Origin: an uncultured Bacteroidales bacterium
Lineage (GTDB): Bacteria > Bacteroidota > Bacteroidia > Bacteroidales > P3
Direction of reading: 5' to 3'
Length of the DNA stretch: 64,000 nucleotides
Assembly (NCBI GenBank): GCA_900315335.1
Contig: OMYR01000046.1
Coordinates: 21,620-85,619, forward strand
The translations under genes and the position numbers were made by a program. Shown piece after piece: positions 18,509 through 27,172 of the stretch. Within the stretch, counting starts at the first letter, position 1. The number at the start of each line of letters is the position of its first letter. The notes below the pieces were generated by a model. The model was given only the letters and a program-made list of their open reading frames with translations. It did not search any database and was not told the origin of the DNA.

Positions 18509-19366
18509 TCAGCAAAAATCCTCTATCGGAGCATCTTTCCAAACACCCTCAAAGTAATATAACTTCTTGCATCCTATTTGTTTCAAAACATTGACAGCAT
18601 CAGCGTAAAGCATATCAGTTTCGTCCTCTTTATGACAGTCGGTGGAGATTGTCAAAGGCACGTTGTGGTTTACAAGATACTTTAACCAATAAGTAGAAGG
18701 ATAAAAGTCTTCGGCACGTTTTCGATATATGCCGCGGGTATTGACTTCAACGACAATATCCTTTTTTTTAACTTCATTGAACAACGCTACAACCTCGTCC
18801 TTATACCATTGCTCGTCTTGCGTAAAATATCTGTTTTTGTTGTGCATAATTATCTTGTCGCAATGTCCCAAAACATCGGGATTGTTTTTGCGAATCATAT
18901 CTATTTGGCTCTCATAATAGCAATGCACCGCACGTTTAATATCCATATCAAACAAGTTCCTTAATCCATTGTCGTAAGTCTCAACCTTGCTTCCGTCAAT
19001 AAACCACATATCCTTGCTGTCGTTATGCTCCTTGACCTGATGCACGCTGCCGATATAATATTCAAGCCCATAATTTTTCGCAGGTGTGTCTGTATCTTCT
19101 ATTATATCGGTGATATAATCCATTTCCAAGCCCAAATAAAGATGTATTTGCTTGGAATATAAATCTCTTAACCTAAAAAATTCATTTTTATACGCTTCAA
19201 AACAACCGTCTTGTATGGCAAAATCATTTTCAAACGGAAACGGAGCGTGAGAAGATACACCGAAATGTGTAAAACCCCTCTCTATCGCACTTTCTATCAT
19301 TTCCTGCATAGTGCTTTTGCCGTCGCAAAACTTGGAATGCGAATGATAATTTGTTTTTAGTTTCAT
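18509..19366 (-). CDS. hisK: PHP-type histidinol-phosphatase
   Basis: This protein of 285 residues is a PHP-domain phosphoesterase. The N-terminal metal motif YHSHSKFCDGKST, then SSHAPF, the mid-chain GSVHQV, and late VEVNTRGIYR and STDCHKED motifs supply the histidine and aspartate metal ligands. The layout and length fit the Bacillus-type histidinol-phosphatase that removes phosphate in the penultimate step of histidine synthesis. No other his gene is nearby, so an alternative phosphoesterase role is possible. It stands between a spacer and a 21-bp repeat array. Confidence 0.83.
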   Translation of the reverse strand: MKLKTNYHSHSKFCDGKSTMQEMIESAIERGFTHFGVSSHAPFPFENDFAIQDGCFEAYKNEFFRLRDLYSKQIHLYLGLEMDYITDIIEDTDTPAKNYGLEYYIGSVHQVKEHNDSKDMWFIDGSKVETYDNGLRNLFDMDIKRAVHCYYESQIDMIRKNNPDVLGHCDKIIMHNKNRYFTQDEQWYKDEVVALFNEVKKKDIVVEVNTRGIYRKRAEDFYPSTYWLKYLVNHNVPLTISTDCHKEDETDMLYADAVNVLKQIGCKKLYYFEGVWKDAPIEDFC

Positions 19367-19398
19367 AGTCTGATAGTTTTTTACCGCACTTTTTACAA

Positions 19399-19482
19399 TC
19401 TATATATCGATTTTCTGATGTTTAACATTAGAAAATTAGTTTCACTATTCATTTTACTGATGTTTAACACTATTTTTGCGAA
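19399..19482 (+). repeat. 21-bp-period repeat array (4 units)
   Basis: Units start at 19399, 19420, 19441 and 19462 with cores TCTATATATCGA, GTTTAACATTAG, TTCACTATTCAT and GTTTAACACTAT. The array lies between two minus-strand genes. It creates an open plus-strand frame starting MFNIRKLVSLFILLMFNT, which I regard as a by-product of the repeat. Confidence 0.83.
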
Positions 19483-19590
19483 AACACATATTGTTTTTGC
19501 CGCAAATTGTTTCGTTTTCTTTGTAAGGCAAATCGTTTTTATTCCAACTTTATCTACGTTTGCCTTGCAAGAAGTTATTAATGTATTTTG

Positions 19591-20859
19591 TTATTTTGTC
19601 GGTTCTTTGACTATAACCTTATATAGTTTATCATTGCGTCTTACAACAGATGATGTAGGTATGGAAAACATCTCGCCTTTGACTGCTTTTTCAACCGGTT
19701 TCAAATCGACGCGAATTTCTTTTATCGTATCTTCATAAACACCCGTTGTCGGACCGATTATATAAATATCATCGTTCAAAGACAATTCGCCTGTTTCAAG
19801 TCGTACCTCAGCCACATTGATATTCTTGAAATAATTGGTTACGGTACCTATGAAAATCTTTGTTGTCGTTGCTTGCGAACCATATCTGTTGCTCCATTCG
19901 CCAACTCTTTGTCCCAAATAATATCCGTCCCAAAAATCACGGTTATATACCTTGCGTAAATCGGTGTTCCAGTTGTCTAATTTTTCTTGACTGAACGTTC
20001 CGTTCAAATAACATTTCAAAGCGTCCTTATAGCAACGTGTAACAACTTTGACATACTCCGGCGAGCGGCCGCGGCCTTCTATTTTGAAAACTCTTACACC
20101 CGCATCTATGATTTTATCCAAAAAATCTATCGTTTTCAAATCCTTCGGAGAGAGAATATATTCGTTGTCAATCATTAGTTCGGTGCCTCCGTCCATATCA
20201 GTAACCTTATAAGGACGACGACAAAACTGCAAGCAAGCACCTCTGTTGGCACTCATATTTGCATTATCCAACGAAATATAACACTTACCCGAAACAGCCA
20301 TACATAACGCCCCATGAACAAAACATTCAATTCTCATAAGGTCTCCGTTTCTGCCTAAAAGGTTTTCTTGTTTTATTCTTTGGGTTATGGCTTTGACTTT
20401 ATCCAAACTTAATTCCCTTGCGGTAACGACAACATCGGCAAATTTGGAATAATACTTCACCGCCTCGAAATTGGTAACATTGCACTGCGTTGATAGATGT
20501 ATTTCCATACCGATGCTATTGGCGTAAGAAATAACAGCCATATCGGAAGCGATTATTGCACTTATTCCGTTAGCTTTGGCAGCATCTACAACTTGATGCA
20601 TATATTCTATTTCCTCATCATATATGACGGTATTGACGGTAAGATATGTTTTGATGTTATGTTGTTTCGCAATATCACAGATTTGTTTCAAATCGTTCAA
20701 ATCAAAATTGTTTGCACTGTGAGAACGCATATTCAATTGTCCGACGCCAAAATAAACGCTGTCCGCACCTGCTTCTATTGCCGCCATTAAAGATTCGTAA
20801 CTGCCGACAGGCGACATTATCTCAAAATCCTCTAATTTCATCGTATTGTCCATACTCAT
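19591..20859 (-). CDS. U32 peptidase-family protein (TrhP/YegQ-like tRNA hydroxylation group)
   Basis: The protein of 422 residues has the TIM-barrel-like U32 fold. It contains SPVGSYESLMAAIEAGADSVYFG at the N-terminus (split by the glycine-rich loop), the cysteine-containing IECFVHGALCMAVSGKCY and the ANRGACLQFCRRPY motif. Four cysteines in the central region fit a metal or iron-sulphur site. Members of this family (TrhP) hydroxylate uridine 34 of some tRNAs using prephenate; others were originally reported as collagenases (PrtC of Porphyromonas). A C-terminal beta domain (about 340-420) is present. I favour the tRNA role. The start could also be Met3 or Met7. Two overlapping promoter-like boxes lie upstream at 20943-20958. 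Confidence 0.82.
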   Translation of the reverse strand: MSMDNTMKLEDFEIMSPVGSYESLMAAIEAGADSVYFGVGQLNMRSHSANNFDLNDLKQICDIAKQHNIKTYLTVNTVIYDEEIEYMHQVVDAAKANGISAIIASDMAVISYANSIGMEIHLSTQCNVTNFEAVKYYSKFADVVVTARELSLDKVKAITQRIKQENLLGRNGDLMRIECFVHGALCMAVSGKCYISLDNANMSANRGACLQFCRRPYKVTDMDGGTELMIDNEYILSPKDLKTIDFLDKIIDAGVRVFKIEGRGRSPEYVKVVTRCYKDALKCYLNGTFSQEKLDNWNTDLRKVYNRDFWDGYYLGQRVGEWSNRYGSQATTTKIFIGTVTNYFKNINVAEVRLETGELSLNDDIYIIGPTTGVYEDTIKEIRVDLKPVEKAVKGEMFSIPTSSVVRRNDKLYKVIVKEPTK

Positions 20860-20942
20860 TTGTATTATAGGCTTGTTTGTTTTTAGTTTTTTGCAATCTA
20901 TATTTGCCCGAACAACAAACCGTATTAAAAAATTTGGATTTG

Positions 20943-20975
20943 CAAAATTACAAAATTATACCATAACAAAGCAAA
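20943..20975 (-). promoter_or_regulatory. Candidate promoter of the U32 gene
   Basis: Two adjacent minus-strand TAATTTTG boxes (20943-20950 and 20951-20958) are preceded by TTTG at 20967-20970 or 20972-20975. The first box with the TTTG at 20972 has a 21-base spacer. Confidence 0.55.
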
Positions 20976-21022
20976 AATAATTCACCATTGCACCGCGTAT
21001 CAATCGTATAATAACGTCCTCA

Positions 21023-21127
21023 ATCGAAAAATCAGTTAAGGACGTTATTAAATCAGTGTGAGTGGGTAATAAAATAATGTGAGTAATTGGTAAATTAGTG
21101 TTTATAACTAATCAAATAGTCAGGGAC
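21023..21127 (-). repeat. 21-bp-period repeat array (5 units, opposite orientation)
   Basis: Read on the minus strand the units begin at 21127, 21106, 21085, 21064 and 21043, with cores GTCCCTGACTAT, TATAAACACTAA, TACTCACATTAT, CACTCACACTGA and GTCCTTAACTGA. A sixth degenerate unit (21128-21148) covers the stop codon of the TonB-dependent receptor. This is the only member of the main family found in this orientation. Confidence 0.83.
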
Positions 21128-21136
21128 ACTATTTTA

Positions 21137-23251
21137 CTAAAAACTCATCTGACAAGAGAAAGTCAAACTTCTGTTTAATGCAGGGCCGTAAATATATTCG
21201 GAATCTCTTTCAAAGCCTTTGTCCAAATCCTTTTGGAAAGAGTCAAAGATGTTTATAATTCCGCAACTCAAAGTCATATCGGTTCTTCTTGCGATAGAAA
21301 ATGTATAAGATATTTTGACATTGACATCAAAGAACGAAGGAGTTTTTTTCAATATATCGTAAGAAGTTCCGCTTGATTGTAAATGAGGACAAAACATACT
21401 GCCCGTATAAGTTCCGGTGAAATCCATATTGAAATTCTTAAAAGGAGTGTAGCCTATTGTGAAATAGCCGTAGGTATCGGGAGTTCTGAGAATTTCTTTG
21501 GTTTTAGGGGCGTTTTCGCTCCATTCTTCATCTTGGTTGTATCGGCTGCATTGGAAAGTAAATCCCATATCGGTGGATAGAATATTGGAATAAATTGTTT
21601 GCAACTGGAAGTTTAATCCGTAATACTTGGCTCCGTCGGCGTTGTATCTTTCAATTATTTTGTTTCCTTGCAAATCCACTTCGTTTGTATGTTGTTGGGC
21701 GAAGACATCACTTAAAAAAGTACAGAAACCTTCCGCCATAAATTTAACACCAACGTTCTTTATTTTGAAATAAAAGTCGGAAGACAACGACAATGACCTG
21801 CTGCGTTCTTCTTTCAATCCTTTTGCAAGGCGAATACGATAACGTTCTCCGTTACTCATCGATATGTGCAAATCTTCGTCCAACACCTGCGGAGCGCGAA
21901 AGCCTTCGCTATAAGAAAAACGCAAGTCGGCAAATCCGCCAACGGTGTATTTGATATTGAAACGAGGAGAGAGTATGATGTTATCTATCAAGTTGTGTTT
22001 GTCTGCTCTCAAAGCCAATAGGATATTTATGTTTTCGTTCGTCCATTCATTTTGCAGATAAAGGCTTTCGGTATGTGTGTTTTGTTTCTCGGTTATATTG
22101 TAGCTGACAACTTCGTCTTTTAGAAAATCTCCTGCATATTCGGCACCCATTGTAAGATAAGCAGGCAGGAATAGTAATTTGTCAAATCTGTATCTTAACA
22201 TCGCTCCGCCGTTAAAAGTCAAATCCTTTGTGTGAGCATGATTTTTCCAAGCGTCGGGGCTTGGCTCTTGCTCGGTAAATCCTCCGGTGTAAGAGTTTTT
22301 ATCAACGAAAGCCAAAGATGAGAACACGTCGGCATGGATTTTATTATCCTCGCTATTGAAATGATATGTTGCCGTAGCGTTGTGCATAGTGTGTTTGCTT
22401 TGTTCAACAATGTTGGCTCTTTCAACAGGTTTGTCAAGATTGTTTCCACCACGTCTTTCGTCTTTTAGTAGATTGTAAGAAATATCAAGGTTGGAAAATT
22501 CTCCCGTTTTGAAAAACATTTTCGTACCTGCGGTAAGCATATCGTATTTAGGTAAAGTCGTTATGCCGTCATCAAAATAAGAATAGCCGTCTCTATGTCT
22601 GTTGTTAAAGAATAAAGCAATACCGCTTTTGTTTTCCTTGCCTGCGACGTATGAATTAAACGAGGTAACATTGTCAAAAGCATCGGATATACCAATACTT
22701 GTAAGACTGTGTGAGATTGTTGCCATATTTTCGGTAGGACGTTTGGTTATTATGTTTATAGTGCCTCCTACTGCCGAAGCACCATACAAAGCACTGCCGC
22801 CGCCTTTCATCACTTCCGTCCTTTCAATCATCGATACCGGTATTTGTTCCAAACCGTAAAGGCTGCTGACACTTGATAGTATTGGACGAGAATCTATCAT
22901 TATCATATTATAATGCCCATCCAAACCGTTTATTCTCGCCTGCATAAGTCCGTCGGAAGCACAGATGTTTTCCACTCTCACCCCACTTTGAAAAGACAAT
23001 ATGCCCGAAAGATTTACAGCCTGCGTCATATTTATTGTTTTTGAAGAAATAACCCCTACATTCTGCGGCGATTTTCTATGTGATACTTCCATGTGGTTGG
23101 AAGATATTACGACAGGTTCCAAATCTATAAGGCTGTCATATCTTTCTTTTGAACTAATAAAGAATATTGTGTCTTTTTTTTCTTGGGCGTAGATATAGTC
23201 TGCCCCTAAAACGACCACAAACATAATTGCGGTCAAAATATATTTTTTCAT
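21137..23251 (-). CDS. TonB-dependent outer membrane receptor
   Basis: This 704-residue protein has a signal peptide (about 1-22), a plug domain (RKSPQNVGVISSKTIN to NIITKRP, with ARINGLDGHYNMIMIDSRP and GSALYGASAVGGTINI), and a 22-strand-type barrel ending in an aromatic residue (SCQMSF). There is no SusC-type carboxypeptidase-like extension, so it belongs to the metal-chelate/vitamin receptor class. The adjacent small Cys/His-rich membrane protein and the divergent FecCD-type ABC importer suggest a complete route for a corrinoid, haem or siderophore. No B12 riboswitch consensus is visible upstream, so the ligand is unresolved. Confidence 0.9.
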   Translation of the reverse strand: MKKYILTAIMFVVVLGADYIYAQEKKDTIFFISSKERYDSLIDLEPVVISSNHMEVSHRKSPQNVGVISSKTINMTQAVNLSGILSFQSGVRVENICASDGLMQARINGLDGHYNMIMIDSRPILSSVSSLYGLEQIPVSMIERTEVMKGGGSALYGASAVGGTINIITKRPTENMATISHSLTSIGISDAFDNVTSFNSYVAGKENKSGIALFFNNRHRDGYSYFDDGITTLPKYDMLTAGTKMFFKTGEFSNLDISYNLLKDERRGGNNLDKPVERANIVEQSKHTMHNATATYHFNSEDNKIHADVFSSLAFVDKNSYTGGFTEQEPSPDAWKNHAHTKDLTFNGGAMLRYRFDKLLFLPAYLTMGAEYAGDFLKDEVVSYNITEKQNTHTESLYLQNEWTNENINILLALRADKHNLIDNIILSPRFNIKYTVGGFADLRFSYSEGFRAPQVLDEDLHISMSNGERYRIRLAKGLKEERSRSLSLSSDFYFKIKNVGVKFMAEGFCTFLSDVFAQQHTNEVDLQGNKIIERYNADGAKYYGLNFQLQTIYSNILSTDMGFTFQCSRYNQDEEWSENAPKTKEILRTPDTYGYFTIGYTPFKNFNMDFTGTYTGSMFCPHLQSSGTSYDILKKTPSFFDVNVKISYTFSIARRTDMTLSCGIINIFDSFQKDLDKGFERDSEYIYGPALNRSLTFSCQMSF

Positions 23252-23333
23252 TATTTATTGTATTTCAAACCAAAACTAAAAACTAATAAACAAAGCATTG
23301 AACAAAAATCGTTCAATCTTTTTCTTTTGCGGC

Positions 23334-23678
23334 TTAAAATACGGGTGGGGCTTTGTTGGTAAGTTTTTCTAAGAAATTGCATCTGCGTCTTTGCTCACGC
23401 AAATGGCGAACTGTCTGCAAAATTGTAAGACATGCGGTAAAGATTAAAAAATCAGTAATCTCAAAAGTGTTTGTAAGCCATTGGCATAATACACATATAT
23501 TACTAAAACTTACTTGCTGCGATATATGGTCGGGGTGTGGGGTGTGATTGACGCATTGTTCACAAATGTCATACACTTTGACTATCTCGTGTCTGTGGAA
23601 ATCCGTAAAAACGGTCATAGACACAAAGACTATCAAAAGAATTATGGCACTTATATTTCTAAAAATATTTTTCCTCAC
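23334..23678 (-). CDS. Small Cys/His-rich membrane protein of unknown function
   Basis: The 114-residue protein has an N-terminal hydrophobic helix (about 10-25) and a second one (about 75-92), with a polar loop between them. The loop carries FHRHE, CEQC, H-x-PHPDH and CVLCQW, a set of histidines and cysteines that could bind a metal ion or haem. Small proteins of this layout often stand next to TonB-dependent receptors in Bacteroidota. It is 82 bp upstream of the receptor on the same strand and probably cotranscribed with it. No function is established; metal handling is my inference. Confidence 0.68.
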   Translation of the reverse strand: MRKNIFRNISAIILLIVFVSMTVFTDFHRHEIVKVYDICEQCVNHTPHPDHISQQVSFSNICVLCQWLTNTFEITDFLIFTACLTILQTVRHLREQRRRCNFLEKLTNKAPPVF

Positions 23679-23844
23679 GTTAAAATCTTTATTTCGCTTT
23701 GCAGCAATAATTAACGCAATAACGCTTTTTGTTTTGATTTATTTTTTAATTGCCATTAAAATAACGTTGATTTATAAAACAATTATTTTCTTTATTGCTT
23801 TGACGTTGCAATATGGAAGAGTTAAAATTCAAATAACAAACGTT

Positions 23845-23872
23845 TTTGTTTGAAAACTATTTCATACCTTTG
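23845..23872 (+). promoter_or_regulatory. Promoter of the FecCD-type ABC importer operon
   Basis: TACCTTTG at 23865-23872 matches the -7 consensus, and TTTG occurs at 23845-23848 (16-base spacer). The rest of the 250-bp divergent region (23679-23928) shows no riboswitch or operator that I recognise. Confidence 0.6.
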
Positions 23873-23928
23873 CAAACCGAAATAACAAACAACAATGAGG
23901 CAATAAGCCGATAAATTCATTAATAACT

Positions 23929-24903
23929 TTGAGAGAACATAAAACAAAAGATTTCTTATATTATTTCTTATTGGCAGTAGCGGTATTGCTGCTTGCTTTT
24001 ATGGGTATTCGTTTTGGTTCGGTTGATATAAGTTCGATGACAGATGCCGACAAATATATTTTGTATTCAATCCGTATTCCAAGAATATTGATGTGCATAA
24101 TTGCAGGTAGTACTCTTGCCGTGTGTGGTTGTGCTTATCAGGCGGTGTTCAAAAATCCTCTTTCCGACCCATATATTCTCGGAGTGTCGTCGGGTGCTTC
24201 ACTTGGAGCTTCACTTGCCATTATCTTAGGATTGGATTCCTTGCTTTTGGGAGTTACATTGCCTTCGTTTGCGGTTGCATTGCTTACGGTCTTTGTTATT
24301 ATGAAACTATCGCAAGTAGGTTCTCGTATGCACACAACGACATTGCTTTTAGCAGGTATTTCAATGAATTTTCTGATTTCAGCCCTTATTTCCATCATTA
24401 TGTTTATCGACAAAGAAGATATGCACAAGATATATTTTTGGACTATGGGCTCGTTGTCTGGGGTTAGGTATTCGGATGTAGTTACAACATTTGTTTTTTC
24501 GTCTATTGGAATCGTTTTCGTGTGGATATATGCCAAACGGTTGAATGCGTTATTGCTTGGAGATATGCAAGCAACTTCTTTGGGTATAGATGTAGAAAAA
24601 ACAAAGAAATCCGTATTGATTGTAAGCACTCTTATGACCGCTGCCGTTGTAAGTTGTACCGGCGTTATAGGATTTGTCGGTTTGGTTGTTCCTCATATAG
24701 TCCGTCTTTTGGTGGGAGCAGATAATAGAAGAATAATACCGTTTTCAATCTTCGGAGGTGCGATTTTTATGCTTTGTGCCGATATTATTGCAAGGAATGT
24801 TATAACTTCAAGCGAGTTGCCTATCGGTAGTATAACCTCATTGGTCGGCGCTCCATTCTTTATATACTTGTTGTACAATGCTAAGAAGAAACTGCATTTT
24901 TAA
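23929..24903 (+). CDS. FecCD/BtuC-type ABC transporter permease
   Basis: This is a protein of 324 residues if translation begins at the TTG at 23929; no in-frame ATG lies between the preceding stop and the first membrane helix. It is a polytopic permease of the FecCD family with about ten helices. The motifs RIPRILMCIIAGSTLAVCG, PLSDPYILGVSSGASLGA and GFVGLVVPHIVRLLVG, broken at the conserved glycines, are diagnostic; the last contacts the ATPase. It forms the inner membrane channel for iron-siderophore, haem or cobalamin import with the two genes that follow (18 bp and about 50 bp downstream). Confidence 0.92.
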   Translation: MREHKTKDFLYYFLLAVAVLLLAFMGIRFGSVDISSMTDADKYILYSIRIPRILMCIIAGSTLAVCGCAYQAVFKNPLSDPYILGVSSGASLGASLAIILGLDSLLLGVTLPSFAVALLTVFVIMKLSQVGSRMHTTTLLLAGISMNFLISALISIIMFIDKEDMHKIYFWTMGSLSGVRYSDVVTTFVFSSIGIVFVWIYAKRLNALLLGDMQATSLGIDVEKTKKSVLIVSTLMTAAVVSCTGVIGFVGLVVPHIVRLLVGADNRRIIPFSIFGGAIFMLCADIIARNVITSSELPIGSITSLVGAPFFIYLLYNAKKKLHF

Positions 24904-24921
24904 TCTTTTTCCATAAGAGTT

Positions 24922-25683
24922 ATGAATATCATCACGGCAAATAATATACATTACAAAATAAAGGATAAGGAAATCCTTAAAAACATTTCTTTTGCCATTC
25001 CGAAAGGCAGTATAACTTCAATAATAGGTATGAATGGCTCCGGCAAGACAACACTTATAAAACTGCTGTGCGGTATAACAAAGCCCACAAAAGGGGAGAT
25101 AGTAATAGACAATAAGGCCGTTAAAGATTATTCCATAAAAGAGCGTTCGCAAAAAATATCTATCGTTTTTCAGTCGGTTGATACGGATTTTGATTTTTCG
25201 GCAGAGCAGATAGTCCTTATGGGTCGTATGCCGTATCAAACACTTTTGTCTTCCGACAATGCGGAAGATTTTGAGATTTGCAAACAATCCATGTTGGCAA
25301 CGGGTACTTGGCATTTAAGAAATCGTCTGATAAATTCCTTGTCGGGTGGCGAAAAGCAGCGAGTGTTTATTGCCCGTGCATTATGTTCTCAAACCGATAT
25401 AATTATGTTGGACGAACCTGTGGCAAATTTGGATACCAAGCATCAGATTGAAATAATGAGACTTTTAAGACAAATCCAGAAAGAAAACAATTCAACAATC
25501 CTTATTGTTTTGCATGATTTGTCTTTGGCAAAGAAGTATTCCGATTATGTGCTTGCATTAAAAGACGGACAGATGAGGTTTTTCGATAAACAAGAAAATG
25601 TTTTGACAAACGAAAACATACAGTCTCTTTTTGAGATAAACGCTAAGATTGTCGAAGATAATAATGTAATCATCACAGAATAA
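24922..25683 (+). CDS. ABC transporter ATP-binding protein (FecE/BtuD type)
   Basis: The 253-residue ATPase has Walker A GMNGSGKTT (about residues 36-44), signature SLSGGEKQRVFIARAL, Walker B IIMLDEPVANLD and the switch histidine in VLHDLSLA. It energises the permease encoded 18 bp upstream. Length and motif spacing are those of the FecE/BtuD/HmuV subgroup. Confidence 0.93.
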   Translation: MNIITANNIHYKIKDKEILKNISFAIPKGSITSIIGMNGSGKTTLIKLLCGITKPTKGEIVIDNKAVKDYSIKERSQKISIVFQSVDTDFDFSAEQIVLMGRMPYQTLLSSDNAEDFEICKQSMLATGTWHLRNRLINSLSGGEKQRVFIARALCSQTDIIMLDEPVANLDTKHQIEIMRLLRQIQKENNSTILIVLHDLSLAKKYSDYVLALKDGQMRFFDKQENVLTNENIQSLFEINAKIVEDNNVIITE

Positions 25684-25734
25684 GAAAAAAATAAATAAAA
25701 AATAACAACTATAATATTAAGTCATTTAATCATT

Positions 25735-26697
25735 ATGAAAATCACTCGTAAAAAATTTTTAGTGTTTAACACTATTTCACCAATGTTAATATTTAATAAA
25801 ATAGTTTCATTATTTATTTTACTTGTTTGCGTAACTCTTTGCTTGGTATCTTGCGATAAAAAACAAAAACGCAGCGAGCCGCAGATAGGTTTAAACAACT
25901 ATTACCTAACGCCTGGCACGGATTTAACCACAGATTACAAACGTATAGCGAGTGTAAGTCCGCAGGTAACAGAGATGTTATGTGCTTTGGGTTGCAAGGA
26001 CCGTCTTTTATGTAGAACTGATTTTTGTAATTTTCCGAAGGATATAAAAAACATAACTTCCGTAGGCGGTATTAATAATGCCGATGTGGAGAAAATAATC
26101 TCATTGCACCCCGATATAGTTATATGTTCATCGATTTTTACCAAACGAATGGTGCAAATGTTGGAAGATGCTTCTTTGTCGGTATTATCTTTTAAGGAAG
26201 GGAATAAGATAGAGGATATGTATTCCGTTATGACTATTTTGGGCAAAATAACGTCTAAGGAAGCTATTGCCGACAGCCTTATAGCAGATTGTAAAAAACG
26301 ATTGGAGATTGTCTCAAACAATTGCAAACAAATATTGAAAACGACCAAGAGTGATAAACCGAAAGTCTATTATGTCGTAGGTTTTGGTTCGGGTGGCGAT
26401 TTCTCGGCAGGGGAGGACACATATATCAATGAGATTTTCACTTTGGCAGGAGCGGATAATATTGCCAAGAACGCCAAGAACTGGTCATTTAACAAGGAGG
26501 AGTTGTTCAAAAATCAGCCGGAATATATCTTTGTTCGCAGTGAGGATAAAGAGACTTTCAAACGCACACACCCGTATAGCGAACTTAAAGCTGTCAAGAA
26601 CAATAAGGTCATAGGCATAGACGATTTGGACACTCAGACCCCGAGAAGTATTGATGCGATAGAGTTTATCTTCAAAACGATTTACAAAATCAAATAA
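25735..26697 (+). CDS. Periplasmic binding lipoprotein of the cobalamin/iron-chelate type
   Basis: A protein of 320 residues with an unusually long leader (about 39 residues) ending in the lipobox LVSC, then a FepB/BtuF-like bilobed fold: YKRIASVSPQVTEMLCALG, DFCNFPKDIKNITSVGG, and NADVEKIISLHPDIVI. It delivers the substrate to the permease and ATPase encoded upstream. Codons 4-31 are written in four 21-bp intergenic-type repeat units (25743-25826), giving heptapeptide repeats VFNTISP / MLIFNKI / VSLFILL. An alternative start at Met17 (25783) would give a normal 24-residue lipoprotein signal but would still include repeat sequence. Cobalamin, haem and siderophore remain possible ligands. Confidence 0.85.
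   Translation: MKITRKKFLVFNTISPMLIFNKIVSLFILLVCVTLCLVSCDKKQKRSEPQIGLNNYYLTPGTDLTTDYKRIASVSPQVTEMLCALGCKDRLLCRTDFCNFPKDIKNITSVGGINNADVEKIISLHPDIVICSSIFTKRMVQMLEDASLSVLSFKEGNKIEDMYSVMTILGKITSKEAIADSLIADCKKRLEIVSNNCKQILKTTKSDKPKVYYVVGFGSGGDFSAGEDTYINEIFTLAGADNIAKNAKNWSFNKEELFKNQPEYIFVRSEDKETFKRTHPYSELKAVKNNKVIGIDDLDTQTPRSIDAIEFIFKTIYKIK
25743..25826 (+). repeat. 21-bp-period repeat array inside a coding region (4 units)
   Basis: Units start at 25743, 25764, 25785 and 25806 with cores CACTCGTAAAAA, GTTTAACACTAT, GTTAATATTTAA and TTCATTATTTAT. They begin eight bases after the annotated ATG of the binding lipoprotein gene and stay in frame because 21 is seven codons. Confidence 0.85.
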
Positions 26698-26871
26698 ACC
26701 GTTTTTGTTTCCTTTGCTTGTCTTTTTCTGCCTGCAACGTTTTGTTTTTTATAATGACAAAGGATTACAATGTTGTGAGCGGGAAATTTCCATACCATTA
26801 TTCGGTGTTTTATGTAATGTTTATGTTAAAACAACTTATTGAATTTATATATTCATAACACCATTCAAAAG

Positions 26872-26913
26872 AAAAGGTCGCAGAAAGAAAAAAAATCTTT
26901 GCTGCGACCTTTT
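26872..26913 (+). terminator. Hairpin between convergent genes (bidirectional terminator candidate)
   Basis: AAAAGGTCGCAG (26872-26883) pairs perfectly with CTGCGACCTTTT (26902-26913), with an A/T-rich loop. It lies 175 bases after the binding-lipoprotein stop. The arms carry the A/T runs themselves, so either strand could terminate here. The rest of the 460-bp gap holds the repeat array at 27068 and no gene. Confidence 0.75.
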
Positions 26914-27067
26914 GACTTAAAGGAATGATTGGTCGAATTAACCATTATTCCCTTATTTGGTTTATTTGTTTTCTTGCATTAATCGATATTGTTGTCTGTT
27001 GCGTTATTAATATAATTTTTTGGTTTTAAGGCGATTTTAATAGTTTTATAATTTTTAATCATATTGC

Positions 27068-27172
27068 GTTACAAACGGCTTTTGTGGTGTTTAACATCAG
27101 TTGATTAATGTTTAATATTATTTTATTAATGTTTAACACTAAAATGTTTGTGTTTAATTATAATTCTATTTT
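27068..27172 (+). repeat. 21-bp-period repeat array (5 units) entering the rng stop codon
   Basis: Units start at 27068 (degenerate), 27089, 27110, 27131 and 27152, with cores GTTTAACATCAG, GTTTAATATTAT, GTTTAACACTAA and GTTTAATTATAA in the last four. The final unit covers the last four codons and stop of the minus-strand rng gene, the same arrangement as at 7335-7355. Confidence 0.87.

Noticed and set aside
19418..19738. Plus-strand ORF starting MFNIRKLVSLFILLMFNT
   Set aside because: It is the translation of a 21-bp repeat array and overlaps the 3' end of the minus-strand U32 gene; the repeat period of seven codons keeps such frames open.
23548..23853. Hydrophobic 101-residue ORF upstream of the FecCD permease
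   Set aside because: It overlaps the 114-residue Cys/His-rich gene on the opposite strand and contains the promoter region of the import operon; hydrophobicity comes from T-rich DNA.
23679..23928. Cobalamin riboswitch in the divergent region of the import locus
   Set aside because: I looked for the B12-box (GCCACTG-like) on both strands and did not find it. A covariance search would be decisive.
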